A stretch of 64,000 nt of DNA from Salidesulfovibrio onnuriiensis (GTDB lineage Bacteria; Desulfobacterota; Desulfovibrionia; Desulfovibrionales; Desulfovibrionaceae): positions 2,029,001 to 2,093,000 of the forward strand of contig NZ_CP040751.1 of NCBI RefSeq assembly GCF_008001235.1. The letters are read 5' to 3'. Shown here in pieces: positions 36,078 through 44,689 of the stretch; positions within the stretch are counted from its first letter, which is position 1, and every line of letters begins with the position of its first letter. Under the pieces are notes generated by a model. That model saw only the letters and a program-made list of their open reading frames with translations. It was not told the origin of the DNA and did not search any database. The position numbers and the translations under genes are program-made.

Positions 36078-37787
36078 ATGTCAATCGAGATTCTCGCGTT
36101 AGTCGCACTGGTGCCCATCCTGGTCGCCCTGGTGCTCATGGTGGGCATGCGTTGGCCCGCCACCAAGGCCATGCCCGTTGCATGGCTCACCGCAGCCATC
36201 GGAGCAGTGGCTGTGTGGCAGTTGCCCGTCATGTACGTTGCAGCACTGACCCTGCAGGGGTTTGTCACTGCCATCGGTATTCTGATCATCGTCTTTGGTG
36301 CGATCCTGATTCTACGCACCCTGCAACATTCCGGCGGCATGGAAACCATCCAGTACGGAATGCAGAACATCTCGGCCGACCGCCGCATCCAGGCCATCAT
36401 CATCGGTTACATGTTCGCGGCCTTCATCGAAGGCGCAGCGGGTTTCGGCACTCCGGCAGCCCTGGCTGCTCCGCTGTTGCTTTCCCTGGGCTTCCCGCCC
36501 CTGGCCGCGGCCATCATCTGCCTGGTCTTCAACTCCTTCCCGGTCACCTTCGGTGCGGTGGGTACTCCGGTCATTCTCGGCCTGAAGTACCTGGCCCCGG
36601 GCGTTGAGGCCGCCGTCAATTCCGGCGCTCCCGTGAACTTCGCCAACATGGGCGAGTTCAACGCCATCATCGGCCAGTGGGCGACCCTCATGCACCTGGG
36701 CATGATCTTCATCCTGCCCGTGTTCATGCTCGGCTTCATCACCCGTTTCTTCAGCCCTGACAAGAGCTGGAAGCCCGGCCTGGCTGCATGGAAGTTCTGC
36801 CTCTTCGCCGCCGTGTCCTTCACGGTTCCCTACATGTTCTTTGCCTGGAACGTCGGTCCCGAGTTCCCGTCCCTCATCGGCGGTCTCGTAGGTCTCGGCA
36901 TCATCATCGTCGGCGCCAAGGCCGGTTTCTGCGTTCCCAAGGACGTCTGGACCTTCGGCGACGAAAAGAAGTGGGACCCCGAATGGACCGGCGCTGTTTC
37001 CTGTGAAAGCTGCAACAGCTTCAAGCCGCACATGAGCCAGTTCCGCGCCTGGCTGCCGTACATTCTCATCGGCCTCATCCTGGTCGTCACCCGTATCCCC
37101 GAACTGGGTCTCAAGGGCTTCCTTGCCGCGCAGGCTCTCAAGTTCAACAGCATCTTGGGCTTTGACAGCGTCAACGCTTCCATCGCCTACCTGTACCTGC
37201 CCGGCACCATTCCCTTCACCCTGGTGGCGCTGCTGACCGTGCTCATCCACGGCATGCCCGCCAGCAAGGTCAAGGCTTCCTGGGCGCAGGCCATCGCCAC
37301 CATGAAGAACCCCACCATCGCCCTGTTTGCGGCAGTGGCCCTGGTGTCCATCTTCCGTGGCTCCGGCATCGCCGACGTGGCCCTGAACCCCAACTCCTAT
37401 CCGTCCATGCCGCTGTCCATGGCCAAGGCCGTTGCCGCCATCACCGGTAACGCCTGGCCCATGTTCGCCTCCTTCGTGGGCGGTCTGGGTGCGTTCATCA
37501 CCGGTTCCAACACCGTTTCCGACCTTCTGTTCGCTGAATTCCAGTGGGGCGTCGCAGCCCAGCTGGATCTGCCGCGCCAGATCATCGTGGCCGCTCAGGC
37601 CGTCGGCGGCGGCATGGGCAACATGATCTGCATCCACAACATCGTGGCCGCGTGCGCCGTGGTCGGCCTCTCCGGCATGGAAGGCCAGATCTTGAAGCGC
37701 ACCGTGTGGCCGTTCCTGCTGTACGGCACCGTGGTGGGCATCGTCGCATGCCTGCTGAGCTTCGTGTTCGTACCGGGCCTGTTCTAA
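36078..37787 (+). CDS. lctP: Lactate permease, LctP family
   Basis: A 569-residue inner-membrane protein with about twelve to thirteen hydrophobic segments. It is close to the usual LctP length (about 550). Conserved stretches include [22 protein letters not shown] (near 118-139), FGAVGTPV (near 157) and [14 protein letters not shown] (near 475). It imports D- or L-lactate with protons. ATG 36078 follows GAGGAGGAGTGTCGA. The gene lies between por and the D-lactate dehydrogenase genes, with hairpins on both sides, and provides the substrate for both dehydrogenases in this block. Confidence 0.95.
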   Translation: MSIEILALVALVPILVALVLMVGMRWPATKAMPVAWLTAAIGAVAVWQLPVMYVAALTLQGFVTAIGILIIVFGAILILRTLQHSGGMETIQYGMQNISADRRIQAIIIGYMFAAFIEGAAGFGTPAALAAPLLLSLGFPPLAAAIICLVFNSFPVTFGAVGTPVILGLKYLAPGVEAAVNSGAPVNFANMGEFNAIIGQWATLMHLGMIFILPVFMLGFITRFFSPDKSWKPGLAAWKFCLFAAVSFTVPYMFFAWNVGPEFPSLIGGLVGLGIIIVGAKAGFCVPKDVWTFGDEKKWDPEWTGAVSCESCNSFKPHMSQFRAWLPYILIGLILVVTRIPELGLKGFLAAQALKFNSILGFDSVNASIAYLYLPGTIPFTLVALLTVLIHGMPASKVKASWAQAIATMKNPTIALFAAVALVSIFRGSGIADVALNPNSYPSMPLSMAKAVAAITGNAWPMFASFVGGLGAFITGSNTVSDLLFAEFQWGVAAQLDLPRQIIVAAQAVGGGMGNMICIHNIVAACAVVGLSGMEGQILKRTVWPFLLYGTVVGIVACLLSFVFVPGLF

Positions 37788-37797
37788 ATGATATGAA

Positions 37798-37822
37798 CGC
37801 GGGGGAGCCCTGTGCTCCCCCG
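37798..37822 (+). terminator. Intercistronic hairpin after lactate permease
   Basis: GCGGGGGAGC (37798-37807) pairs perfectly with GCTCCCCCGC (37813-37822) around CCTGT. No T-run follows. It probably stabilises or partly terminates the message. Confidence 0.75.
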
Positions 37823-37903
37823 CCCTTGGCAGGGACTGGAAGGGAATAAACAATCAAGTCTTGGGTGAGGAAGCCGGGACAACAGATATTTCGGGGGAGT
37901 ACA

Positions 37904-39283
37904 ATGAGTAATACTGCTCTTATCAAGGAATTTGAAGCCATCGTCGGCGCCGACAACGTCATGACCAGCGAGACGGACCGTCACACCTATTCGTACGACG
38001 CGGCCGTGCTGGATTCGGTCATGCCCGCCCTGGTGGTTCGTCCCACCAACAGCGAACAGCTGGGCAAGGCCGTCAAGCTTTGCAACGACAACGGACTGCC
38101 GCTCACCGTGCGCGGCGCGGGCACCAACCTGTCCGGCGGCACCATCCCGCACCCGGGCGGGGTAGTGGTCCTGACCAACGGCCTGAACAGGATTCTGGAA
38201 CTCAACGAAGAGGACATGTACGCCGTGGTCGAGCCCGGCGTGGTCACCGCCCAGTTCGCGGCCGAAGCCGCCAAGCGCGGCCTGTTTTATCCGCCGGATC
38301 CGGGTTCCCAGACCGTGTCCACCATCGGCGGCAACGTTGCCGAGAACGCCGGCGGCCTGCGCGGCCTCAAGTACGGCGTGACCAAGGACTACGTCATGGG
38401 CGTGGACTTCTGGGACGTCAACGGCGAACTGATCCATTCCGGCTCCCGCACGGTCAAGTGTGTCACCGGCTATAACCTGGCAGGTCTCATGGTGGCTTCC
38501 GAAGGCACCCTGGGCGTCTTCGACAAGATCATTCTCAAGCTCATCCCGCCCGTGAAGGCCGCCAAGTCCATGATGGCCATCTTCCCGTCCATGAAGGCCG
38601 CCTCCGAGACCGTGGCAGCCATCATTGCCAACAAGATAGTTCCGGCCACCCTGGAACTCATGGACAACTTCACCATCCGCACCGTGGAAAACTTCCGCAA
38701 GGCGGGCCTGCCCACCGAGGCCGCGGCGCTGCTGCTTATCGAGGTGGACGGACATCCCGCACAGGTGGAAGAGGACGCCATCAAGGTGGAGGACATCTGC
38801 AAGCAGAACAAGGCCAGCGAGGTCAAGGTCGCCAACGACGCCGCCGAGCGCGACGCCGTGTGGCAGGCACGCCGCGACGCGCTGCCCGCCCTGGCCAAGC
38901 TCAAGCCCACCTGCGTGCTGGAAGACGCCACCGTGCCCCGTTCCAAGATCCCGGCCATGATCGAGGCCCTGGAAGAGGTCAGCAAGAAGTACAACCTGAC
39001 CATCGGCACCTTCGGCCACGCCGGGGACGGCAACCTGCATCCCACCATCCTCACCGACAAGCGTGACAAGAAGGAGTGGGAACGCGTGGAAGAGGCCGTG
39101 GACATGATTTTCGAGCGTGCCCTTGCCCTCGGCGGAACCCTTTCCGGCGAGCACGGCATCGGTCTGGCCAAGTCCAAGTTCATGATCAACGAAACCAGCG
39201 CCGGCACCCTGGCATACGCCCGCCGCATGAAGTCCGTGCTCGACCCCAAGGGCATCCTCAACCCCGGCAAGATTATAGGCTAG
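37904..39283 (+). CDS. D-lactate dehydrogenase, FAD-binding subunit (GlcD-like)
   Basis: A 459-residue flavoprotein of the GlcD/FAD-linked oxidase class. The FAD domain (about 40-215) contains TVRGAGTNLSGG, PPDPGSQTVSTIGGNVAENAGG and TGYNLAGLMVASEGTLG. The C-terminal FAD-oxidase domain ends in HAGDGNLHP and SGEHGIGLAKSKF. It oxidises D-lactate (or glycolate) to the 2-keto acid and passes electrons to the Fe-S subunit encoded 15 bases downstream. ATG 37904 follows GGGGGAGTACA. The D. vulgaris counterpart in the same operon position is called Dld-II, subunit A; the substrate assignment rests on that context. Confidence 0.9.
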   Translation: MSNTALIKEFEAIVGADNVMTSETDRHTYSYDAAVLDSVMPALVVRPTNSEQLGKAVKLCNDNGLPLTVRGAGTNLSGGTIPHPGGVVVLTNGLNRILELNEEDMYAVVEPGVVTAQFAAEAAKRGLFYPPDPGSQTVSTIGGNVAENAGGLRGLKYGVTKDYVMGVDFWDVNGELIHSGSRTVKCVTGYNLAGLMVASEGTLGVFDKIILKLIPPVKAAKSMMAIFPSMKAASETVAAIIANKIVPATLELMDNFTIRTVENFRKAGLPTEAAALLLIEVDGHPAQVEEDAIKVEDICKQNKASEVKVANDAAERDAVWQARRDALPALAKLKPTCVLEDATVPRSKIPAMIEALEEVSKKYNLTIGTFGHAGDGNLHPTILTDKRDKKEWERVEEAVDMIFERALALGGTLSGEHGIGLAKSKFMINETSAGTLAYARRMKSVLDPKGILNPGKIIG

Positions 39284-39298
39284 GGAAGGAGAGCAGAT

Positions 39299-40582
39299 AT
39301 GGCTGACATCAATAAACTCGCGCAAATGCTCAAGGAGCTGGACGACCAGCTGGTGAACTGCATGCGCTGCGGCATGTGCCAGGCCGTGTGCCCGCTCTTT
39401 GCCCGCACCGGCAAGGAATCCGATGTGACCCGCGGCAAGCTGGCCCTGCTGGACGGCCTTGCCTCCGAGATGCTCAAGGATCCCGAGGGCGTCAACGAGA
39501 AGCTCAACCGCTGCCTGCTGTGCGGCACCTGCCAGGCCAACTGTCCCAGTGGCGTGAAGGTCATGGACATCTTCCTCAAGGCCCGCGCCATCATGACCGG
39601 CTACTTCGGCCTTTCCCCGGTGAAGAAAGCCATCTTCCGGGGCATGCTGGCCAATCCCAAGCTGTTCAACAAGCTGCTGGACTTCGGTTCCAAGTTCCAG
39701 GGCCTGTTCACCAAGAAGGTGGACGACATGCTCGGGTCCTCCTGCGCACGTTTCCAGGCCCCGGTCATCGGCGACAGGCACTTCAAGGCCCTTGCCGGCA
39801 AGCCGCTGCACAAGACCCTGCCGGAGCTGAACTCCAGCGCGGGGAAGAGCGGCATCAAGGTGGCCTTCTTCGTGGGCTGCGTGGTGGACAAGATCTTCCC
39901 CAACGTGGGGGAAGCCACCCTGGATGTGCTCAAGCACCACGGGGTGGGCGTGTTCATGCCCGCCAACCAGGCCTGCTGCGGCATCCCCGCCATTTCCAGC
40001 GGCGATACCAAGACCTTTGACAATCTCGTGGACCAGAATCTTGCCCTGTTCGAAAAGGGCGAGTTTGATTACCTCATCACCTCCTGCGCCTCCTGCACCT
40101 CCACCATCAAGGAGCTATGGCCGCATATGTACCAGGGTGATTCCGCCAAGCGCATGAAGCTGCGCGAACTCGCGGACAAGACCATGGATATCAGCCAGTT
40201 CCTCGTGGACGTGCTCGGCGTGAAGGCGGGTGAGCCCGGCGGCGAGAGCGTGACCTATCACGATCCCTGCCACCTCAAGAATTCGCTGGGCATCACGTCC
40301 CAGCCCAGAACCCTCATCAAGGCCAGCTCCGGCTATGATCTCAAGGAAATGGCGGAAGCGGGCACCTGTTGCGGCTGCGGCGGCAGCTTCAACATTGCCC
40401 ACTACGAGCTGTCCAAGCAGATCGGCGAGCGCAAGGCAGGCAACATCGTGGATTCCGGTGCCCATATAGTGGCCACCAGCTGTCCCGCCTGCATGCTCCA
40501 GATCACGGACATGCTCTCTCAGAAGAAGGCCGGAGTAAAAGTGAAACACGTCATCGAGTTGTACGCGGAAGGCCTCCGCTAG
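39299..40582 (+). CDS. D-lactate dehydrogenase, Fe-S subunit (GlcF-like)
   Basis: A 427-residue protein. Two 4Fe-4S motifs near the N-terminus, CMRCGMCQAVCP (about 21-32) and CLLCGTCQANCPSG (about 70-83), are followed by two CCG (DUF3400-type) domains with CCGIPAISSGD (near 224) and CCGCGGSFN (near 357). It carries electrons from the flavin subunit encoded just upstream to the membrane quinone pool or another acceptor. It matches GlcF and the Dld-II B subunit of Desulfovibrio lactate operons. It starts with ATG behind AAGGAGAGCAGAT and lies 37 bases before pta. Confidence 0.9.
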   Translation: MADINKLAQMLKELDDQLVNCMRCGMCQAVCPLFARTGKESDVTRGKLALLDGLASEMLKDPEGVNEKLNRCLLCGTCQANCPSGVKVMDIFLKARAIMTGYFGLSPVKKAIFRGMLANPKLFNKLLDFGSKFQGLFTKKVDDMLGSSCARFQAPVIGDRHFKALAGKPLHKTLPELNSSAGKSGIKVAFFVGCVVDKIFPNVGEATLDVLKHHGVGVFMPANQACCGIPAISSGDTKTFDNLVDQNLALFEKGEFDYLITSCASCTSTIKELWPHMYQGDSAKRMKLRELADKTMDISQFLVDVLGVKAGEPGGESVTYHDPCHLKNSLGITSQPRTLIKASSGYDLKEMAEAGTCCGCGGSFNIAHYELSKQIGERKAGNIVDSGAHIVATSCPACMLQITDMLSQKKAGVKVKHVIELYAEGLR

Positions 40583-40619
40583 CCCCCGGTACACCCTGAC
40601 GAACTGCAACGGAAAGGCA

Positions 40620-42740
40620 ATGTCCAAGAACCTCTACATCACGGCGACCGAAGAGCGCAGCGGCAAGTCCGCCATCGTGCTCGGCGTCATGCAGATGCTC
40701 CTGCGTGACGTGCGCAAGGTGGCTTTCTTCCGGCCCATCATCAACGAGCCGGGCGAAGGAAAGCGCGATCACGACATCAATCTGATCCTCACGGAATACC
40801 AGCTGGACATTCCGTACGAGGACACCTACGCCTACACGCTCAAGGAAGCGCGCGAGCTGATCAATTCCGGCCAGCACGCCACGCTGCTCGAGAACATCCT
40901 CGAGAAGTACAAGCAGCTGGAAGCCCGGTACGACTTCGTGCTCTGCGAAGGCACGGACTTCCAGGGCAAGGATTCCGCTTTCGAGTTCGACCTCAACGCG
41001 GATATCGCCGCCAACCTGGGCGCGCCCGCCCTGGTGGTCGCATCCGGCCGCAAGAAGCAGGCCGAGGAGATCTCCAGCCTGGCGCAACTGACCGTCGACA
41101 CCCTGGAAGACAAGGGCGTGGACGTGGTTGCCGCCATCGTTAACCGCGTGTCCGTGGACAACACCGGGGACATCGTCTCCAACATCCGTTGCAAGGCCCG
41201 CTGCAATGAGCCGCTGCTCGTCTATGCCGTGCCCGAGGACGAAAGCCTCGGCAACCCGAGCATGGAAGACGTGAGCCGCTGGCTCGAAGGGACCGTCCTC
41301 TACGGCCATGGCCGCCAGGACACCCTCGTGGACAACTACATCATTGCCGCCATGCAGATCGGTAACTTCCTCGAGTATATCGACGACGGCAGTCTGATCA
41401 TAACCCCCGGCGACCGTTCGGACATTGTGCTGGCCTCCCTGGCCTCCCGCCTGTCCAGCTCGTATCCGAACATCGCCGGTGTCATCCTCACCGGTGGAAT
41501 ACAGCCCTCACCCAGCGTCCACCGTTTGATCGAGGGCTGGACCGGCGTACCAGTCCCCATCGTTGCCGTGGAAGGGCACACCTATCAGGTGACCCAGAAG
41601 CTCAACGAACTTTACGGCCGGATCCAGCCCGAGGATCAGAAGAAGATCGCCTCCGCCCTCGGCCACTTCGAGACCAACGTGAACGTGGCCGAACTGCGCG
41701 AGCGGGTGGTGGAGCGCAAGTCTTCCAGGATCACCCCCAAGATGTTCGAATACAGCCTGGTGGAAACGGCCGCCGCCAACAGGCAGCGCATTGTCCTGCC
41801 CGAAGGCACCGGCGAACGCATCCTGCGCGCCACGGACATTCTGCTGCGCCGCGGCGTGGCCGACATCACCCTGCTGGGCCCGGTGGACGAGATCCTGAAC
41901 AAGGCCAACGGCCTCGGTCTGGATATCGCGGGCGCACAGATCATCAACCCGGTGGAGTCCGAGCTCTTCTGCGACTACGCGGGCACCTACATGGAGCTGC
42001 GCAAGCACAAGGGCGTCACCGAGGACACCGCCAAGGACCGCATGTCCGACCCGACCTACTTCGGGACCATGATGGTTCACAAGGGCGCGGCTGACGGCAT
42101 GGTTTCCGGTTCCGTGAACACCACGGCCCACACCATCCGCCCGTCCTTCGAGATCATCAAGACCAAGCCGGGCGCGTCCATTGTTTCTTCCGTGTTCCTC
42201 ATGTGCCTCAAGGACAGGGTGCTGGTTTTCGGCGACTGCGCCGTGAACCCCAACCCCAAGGCCGAACATCTGGCCGAGATTGCCCTGTCCTCCGCGGATA
42301 CCGCCCGCATCTTCGGTGTGGAGCCGCGTGTGGCCATGCTCAGCTACTCCACGGGCGCCTCCGGCTCCGGAGCGGACGTGGAAAAGATCATCGAAGCCAC
42401 TGCCAAGGCCAAGGAATTGGCTGCCGAACGCTGGCCCGAGCTGCCCATCGCAGGCCCGCTCCAGTACGACGCGGCCATCGACCCGAGCGTGGCGGCCACG
42501 AAAATGCCCGACGACCCTGTAGCTGGCAAGGCGACCGTTTTCGTCTTCCCGGATCTCAACGCAGGGAACAACACATACAAGGCGGTACAGAGAGCGGCTC
42601 AGGCCGTAGCCATCGGCCCGGTCTTGCAAGGACTGAATAAGCCGGTTAATGACCTTTCCCGAGGTTGTACTGTACCTGACATCGTCAACACCGTGGCCAT
42701 TACCGCAATACAGGCCCAAGCTGAAAAGGAACAAGGTTAA
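40620..42740 (+). CDS. pta: Phosphate acetyltransferase, long form
   Basis: A 706-residue enzyme that turns acetyl-CoA and phosphate into acetyl-phosphate and CoA. The N-terminal part (about 1-220) is the AAA/BioD-like P-loop domain beginning LYITATEERSGKSAIVLG, followed by a DRTGG region (about 220-330). The catalytic Pta domain (about 370-700) contains RIVLPEGTGERIL, KGAADGMVSGSVNTTAHTIRP and FPDLNAGNNTYKAVQR. The length equals E. coli-type Pta (714). The stop TAA overlaps the ackA ATG by one base (TAATG), so the pair is translationally coupled. Together they yield one ATP per acetate. Confidence 0.96.
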   Translation: MSKNLYITATEERSGKSAIVLGVMQMLLRDVRKVAFFRPIINEPGEGKRDHDINLILTEYQLDIPYEDTYAYTLKEARELINSGQHATLLENILEKYKQLEARYDFVLCEGTDFQGKDSAFEFDLNADIAANLGAPALVVASGRKKQAEEISSLAQLTVDTLEDKGVDVVAAIVNRVSVDNTGDIVSNIRCKARCNEPLLVYAVPEDESLGNPSMEDVSRWLEGTVLYGHGRQDTLVDNYIIAAMQIGNFLEYIDDGSLIITPGDRSDIVLASLASRLSSSYPNIAGVILTGGIQPSPSVHRLIEGWTGVPVPIVAVEGHTYQVTQKLNELYGRIQPEDQKKIASALGHFETNVNVAELRERVVERKSSRITPKMFEYSLVETAAANRQRIVLPEGTGERILRATDILLRRGVADITLLGPVDEILNKANGLGLDIAGAQIINPVESELFCDYAGTYMELRKHKGVTEDTAKDRMSDPTYFGTMMVHKGAADGMVSGSVNTTAHTIRPSFEIIKTKPGASIVSSVFLMCLKDRVLVFGDCAVNPNPKAEHLAEIALSSADTARIFGVEPRVAMLSYSTGASGSGADVEKIIEATAKAKELAAERWPELPIAGPLQYDAAIDPSVAATKMPDDPVAGKATVFVFPDLNAGNNTYKAVQRAAQAVAIGPVLQGLNKPVNDLSRGCTVPDIVNTVAITAIQAQAEKEQG

Positions 42741-43945
42741 TGAAAGTACTCGTACTCAACGCTGGGAGTTCCTCCCTCAAGTACCAGCTCATCGACATGG
42801 AAAACGAGTCCGTGCTCTGCTCGGGTCTCGTGGAACGTATCGGGCTGGAAATGGGAGCGATCTCCTACAAAAGGCTTCCGGATACCGATTCCGAGAAGAA
42901 GACTTCGCTGGAAATGGCGATCCCCACCCACAACGTGGGACTGCGCAAGGTCATTGAACTGATCACCGAAGGGGAAACCGCAGTGGTCGAGGACATGGCT
43001 GAAATCAAGGCCGTGGGTCACCGCGTGGTGCACGGCGGCGAATACTTCAGCGCCCCCACCGTGGTGGACGACAAGGTCCTGGAAGCCATCGAAGCCTGCA
43101 TCCCGCTGGCTCCGCTGCACAACCCGGCCAACCTGGACGGCATCAAGACCGGCATGGAACTCTTCCCCGGCGTGCCCCAGGTGGCGGTTTTCGACACCGC
43201 CTTCCACCAGACCATCCCGGCCCAGGCGTACATGTATGCGCTGCCGTACGAGCTCTACGAAGAGCTCAAGATCCGTCGTTACGGATTCCACGGCACCTCC
43301 CACAAGTACGTTGCCGGCGAAATGGCGGCTCTCATGGGCAAGGACCTGGCCGAGTGCAACATCATTACCGTGCACCTTGGCAACGGCAGCTCCATGACCG
43401 CCGTTGAAAAGGGCAAGAGCGTGGATACCACCATGGGCATGACCCCGCTGGAAGGCCTGATCATGGGCACTCGTTCCGGCGACGTGGATCCGGCCGTCTG
43501 CGACTTCCTGGCCCGCAACAAGGGCATGAGCGTGTCCGAAATCGACACCCTGCTCAACAAGAAGTCCGGCCTGGAAGGCCTGTGCGGCATGTCCGACATG
43601 CGCGACATCCATGCAGCCGTGGACAAGGGCGATGAACGCGCCAAGCTTGCTGTGGAGGCACTGACCTACCGCAACCGCAAGTACATCGGTTCCTACATGG
43701 CCGTTCTCGGCGATGTGGATGCCATCGTGTTCACCGCCGGTATCGGCGAAAACGACGACATCGTCCGCCTGGAAAGCCTCAAGGGGCTGGAAAAGCTGGG
43801 CGTGGTCATCGACGAAGCGGCCAATGCCGGCCGCGCGGGTGAACCCAAGAAGATCAGCGCCGCGGACAGCCCGGTGCAGGTCTGGGTTATCCCGACCAAC
43901 GAGGAACTTGCCATCGCTCGCGAGGCCAAGAACATCCTCGGGTAA
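42740..43945 (+). CDS. ackA: Acetate kinase
   Basis: A 401-residue enzyme of the ASKHA fold that makes ATP from acetyl-phosphate and ADP. Signatures are VLVLNAGSSSLKYQLID at the N-terminus, HRVVHGGE (near 93), DTAFHQTIPA (near 152), RRYGFHGTSHKYV (near 176) and FTAGIGEND (near 330). The length is standard. The ATG overlaps the pta stop. It provides substrate-level phosphorylation for lactate and pyruvate oxidation, which matters in a sulfate reducer that must spend ATP to activate sulfate. A hairpin follows before the LUD genes. Confidence 0.97.
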   Translation: MKVLVLNAGSSSLKYQLIDMENESVLCSGLVERIGLEMGAISYKRLPDTDSEKKTSLEMAIPTHNVGLRKVIELITEGETAVVEDMAEIKAVGHRVVHGGEYFSAPTVVDDKVLEAIEACIPLAPLHNPANLDGIKTGMELFPGVPQVAVFDTAFHQTIPAQAYMYALPYELYEELKIRRYGFHGTSHKYVAGEMAALMGKDLAECNIITVHLGNGSSMTAVEKGKSVDTTMGMTPLEGLIMGTRSGDVDPAVCDFLARNKGMSVSEIDTLLNKKSGLEGLCGMSDMRDIHAAVDKGDERAKLAVEALTYRNRKYIGSYMAVLGDVDAIVFTAGIGENDDIVRLESLKGLEKLGVVIDEAANAGRAGEPKKISAADSPVQVWVIPTNEELAIAREAKNILG

Positions 43946-43951
43946 ACTTAC

Positions 43952-43985
43952 GGACTCCCGGTCGGCATTGTGCCGGCCGGGAGCC
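43952..43985 (+). terminator. Intercistronic hairpin after ackA
   Basis: GG-CTCCCGG-CGGC (43952-43965) pairs with GCCG-CCGGGAG-C (43972-43985) with few mismatches, followed by only TTTGC. It probably attenuates rather than stops transcription into the LUD genes. Confidence 0.65.
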
Positions 43986-44063
43986 TTTGCATAAGCAACC
44001 TTGTAAGACGTAGGTCCCCGTTTGCGGAACCGGCTTTGCGGGTCGGTGGGGGAGAGAGGAACA

Positions 44064-44687
44064 ATGACAGTACAACAAAGAATCGACCTTTTCACGGAAA
44101 AGGCCACGGCAGTGTCGGCTGTGGTTGTGGAAGTGGCAAAGCCTGCGGACGCCCTCGACTATGTCGTGGACCTTTGCGGCAAGAAGGAAGCCTGCCAGCT
44201 TCTGGCCTCCGGATGTGAAGCACCCCTTTCGGACAAGGCCGAGAAGCTTTGCGAAGCCAAGCGGGATAAGGTGATCGCCGCCCCCGGCTTGGATCCCGAA
44301 CTTTTCAAACAGCTCAAGACCCGTTGCGACGAGCTGGGCTTTAAGCTCATCGATTCCGGCATGAGAAATCATCTCGCCGGCATTGATATCGGGTTCACGG
44401 AAGTGCAGCACGGCATCGCCGAAACCGGTACGCTGGTCCAGGAGTCCAGCAGTGAGGAACTCCGTCTGGCCACCATGGTCAGCGAGATCCACGTGGCGCT
44501 CCTGCCCAAGTCCCGCATCGTCGATGACTCCTATGATCTGGAGGAATACCTGCTGGGCGCCATGAAGAACGCACCCAACTATCATGCCTTCATCACCGGG
44601 GCGAGCCGCACCGCCGACATTGAGCGCGTGCTGGCCCTGGGCGTTCATGGCCCCCTTGAACTGCACATTCTGCTTCTGGAGGACTAG
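44064..44687 (+). CDS. lldG: LUD-domain protein, LutC/LldG-type lactate utilisation subunit
   Basis: A 207-residue protein of the LutC/YkgG family (LUD domain), the small subunit of the LutABC/LldEFG non-flavin L-lactate dehydrogenase. The conserved core GIDIGFTEVQHGIAETGTLV lies near 110-129, followed by HVALLPKSRIV (near 149) and FITGASRTADIE (near 177). ATG 44064 follows GGAGAGAGGAACA; an upstream in-frame ATG at 44022 has no site. It ends two bases before the LutB/LutA fusion gene, so the two are one unit. They would give the cell an L-lactate oxidation route beside the D-lactate enzyme encoded upstream. Confidence 0.9.
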   Translation: MTVQQRIDLFTEKATAVSAVVVEVAKPADALDYVVDLCGKKEACQLLASGCEAPLSDKAEKLCEAKRDKVIAAPGLDPELFKQLKTRCDELGFKLIDSGMRNHLAGIDIGFTEVQHGIAETGTLVQESSSEELRLATMVSEIHVALLPKSRIVDDSYDLEEYLLGAMKNAPNYHAFITGASRTADIERVLALGVHGPLELHILLLED

Positions 44688-44689
44688 CC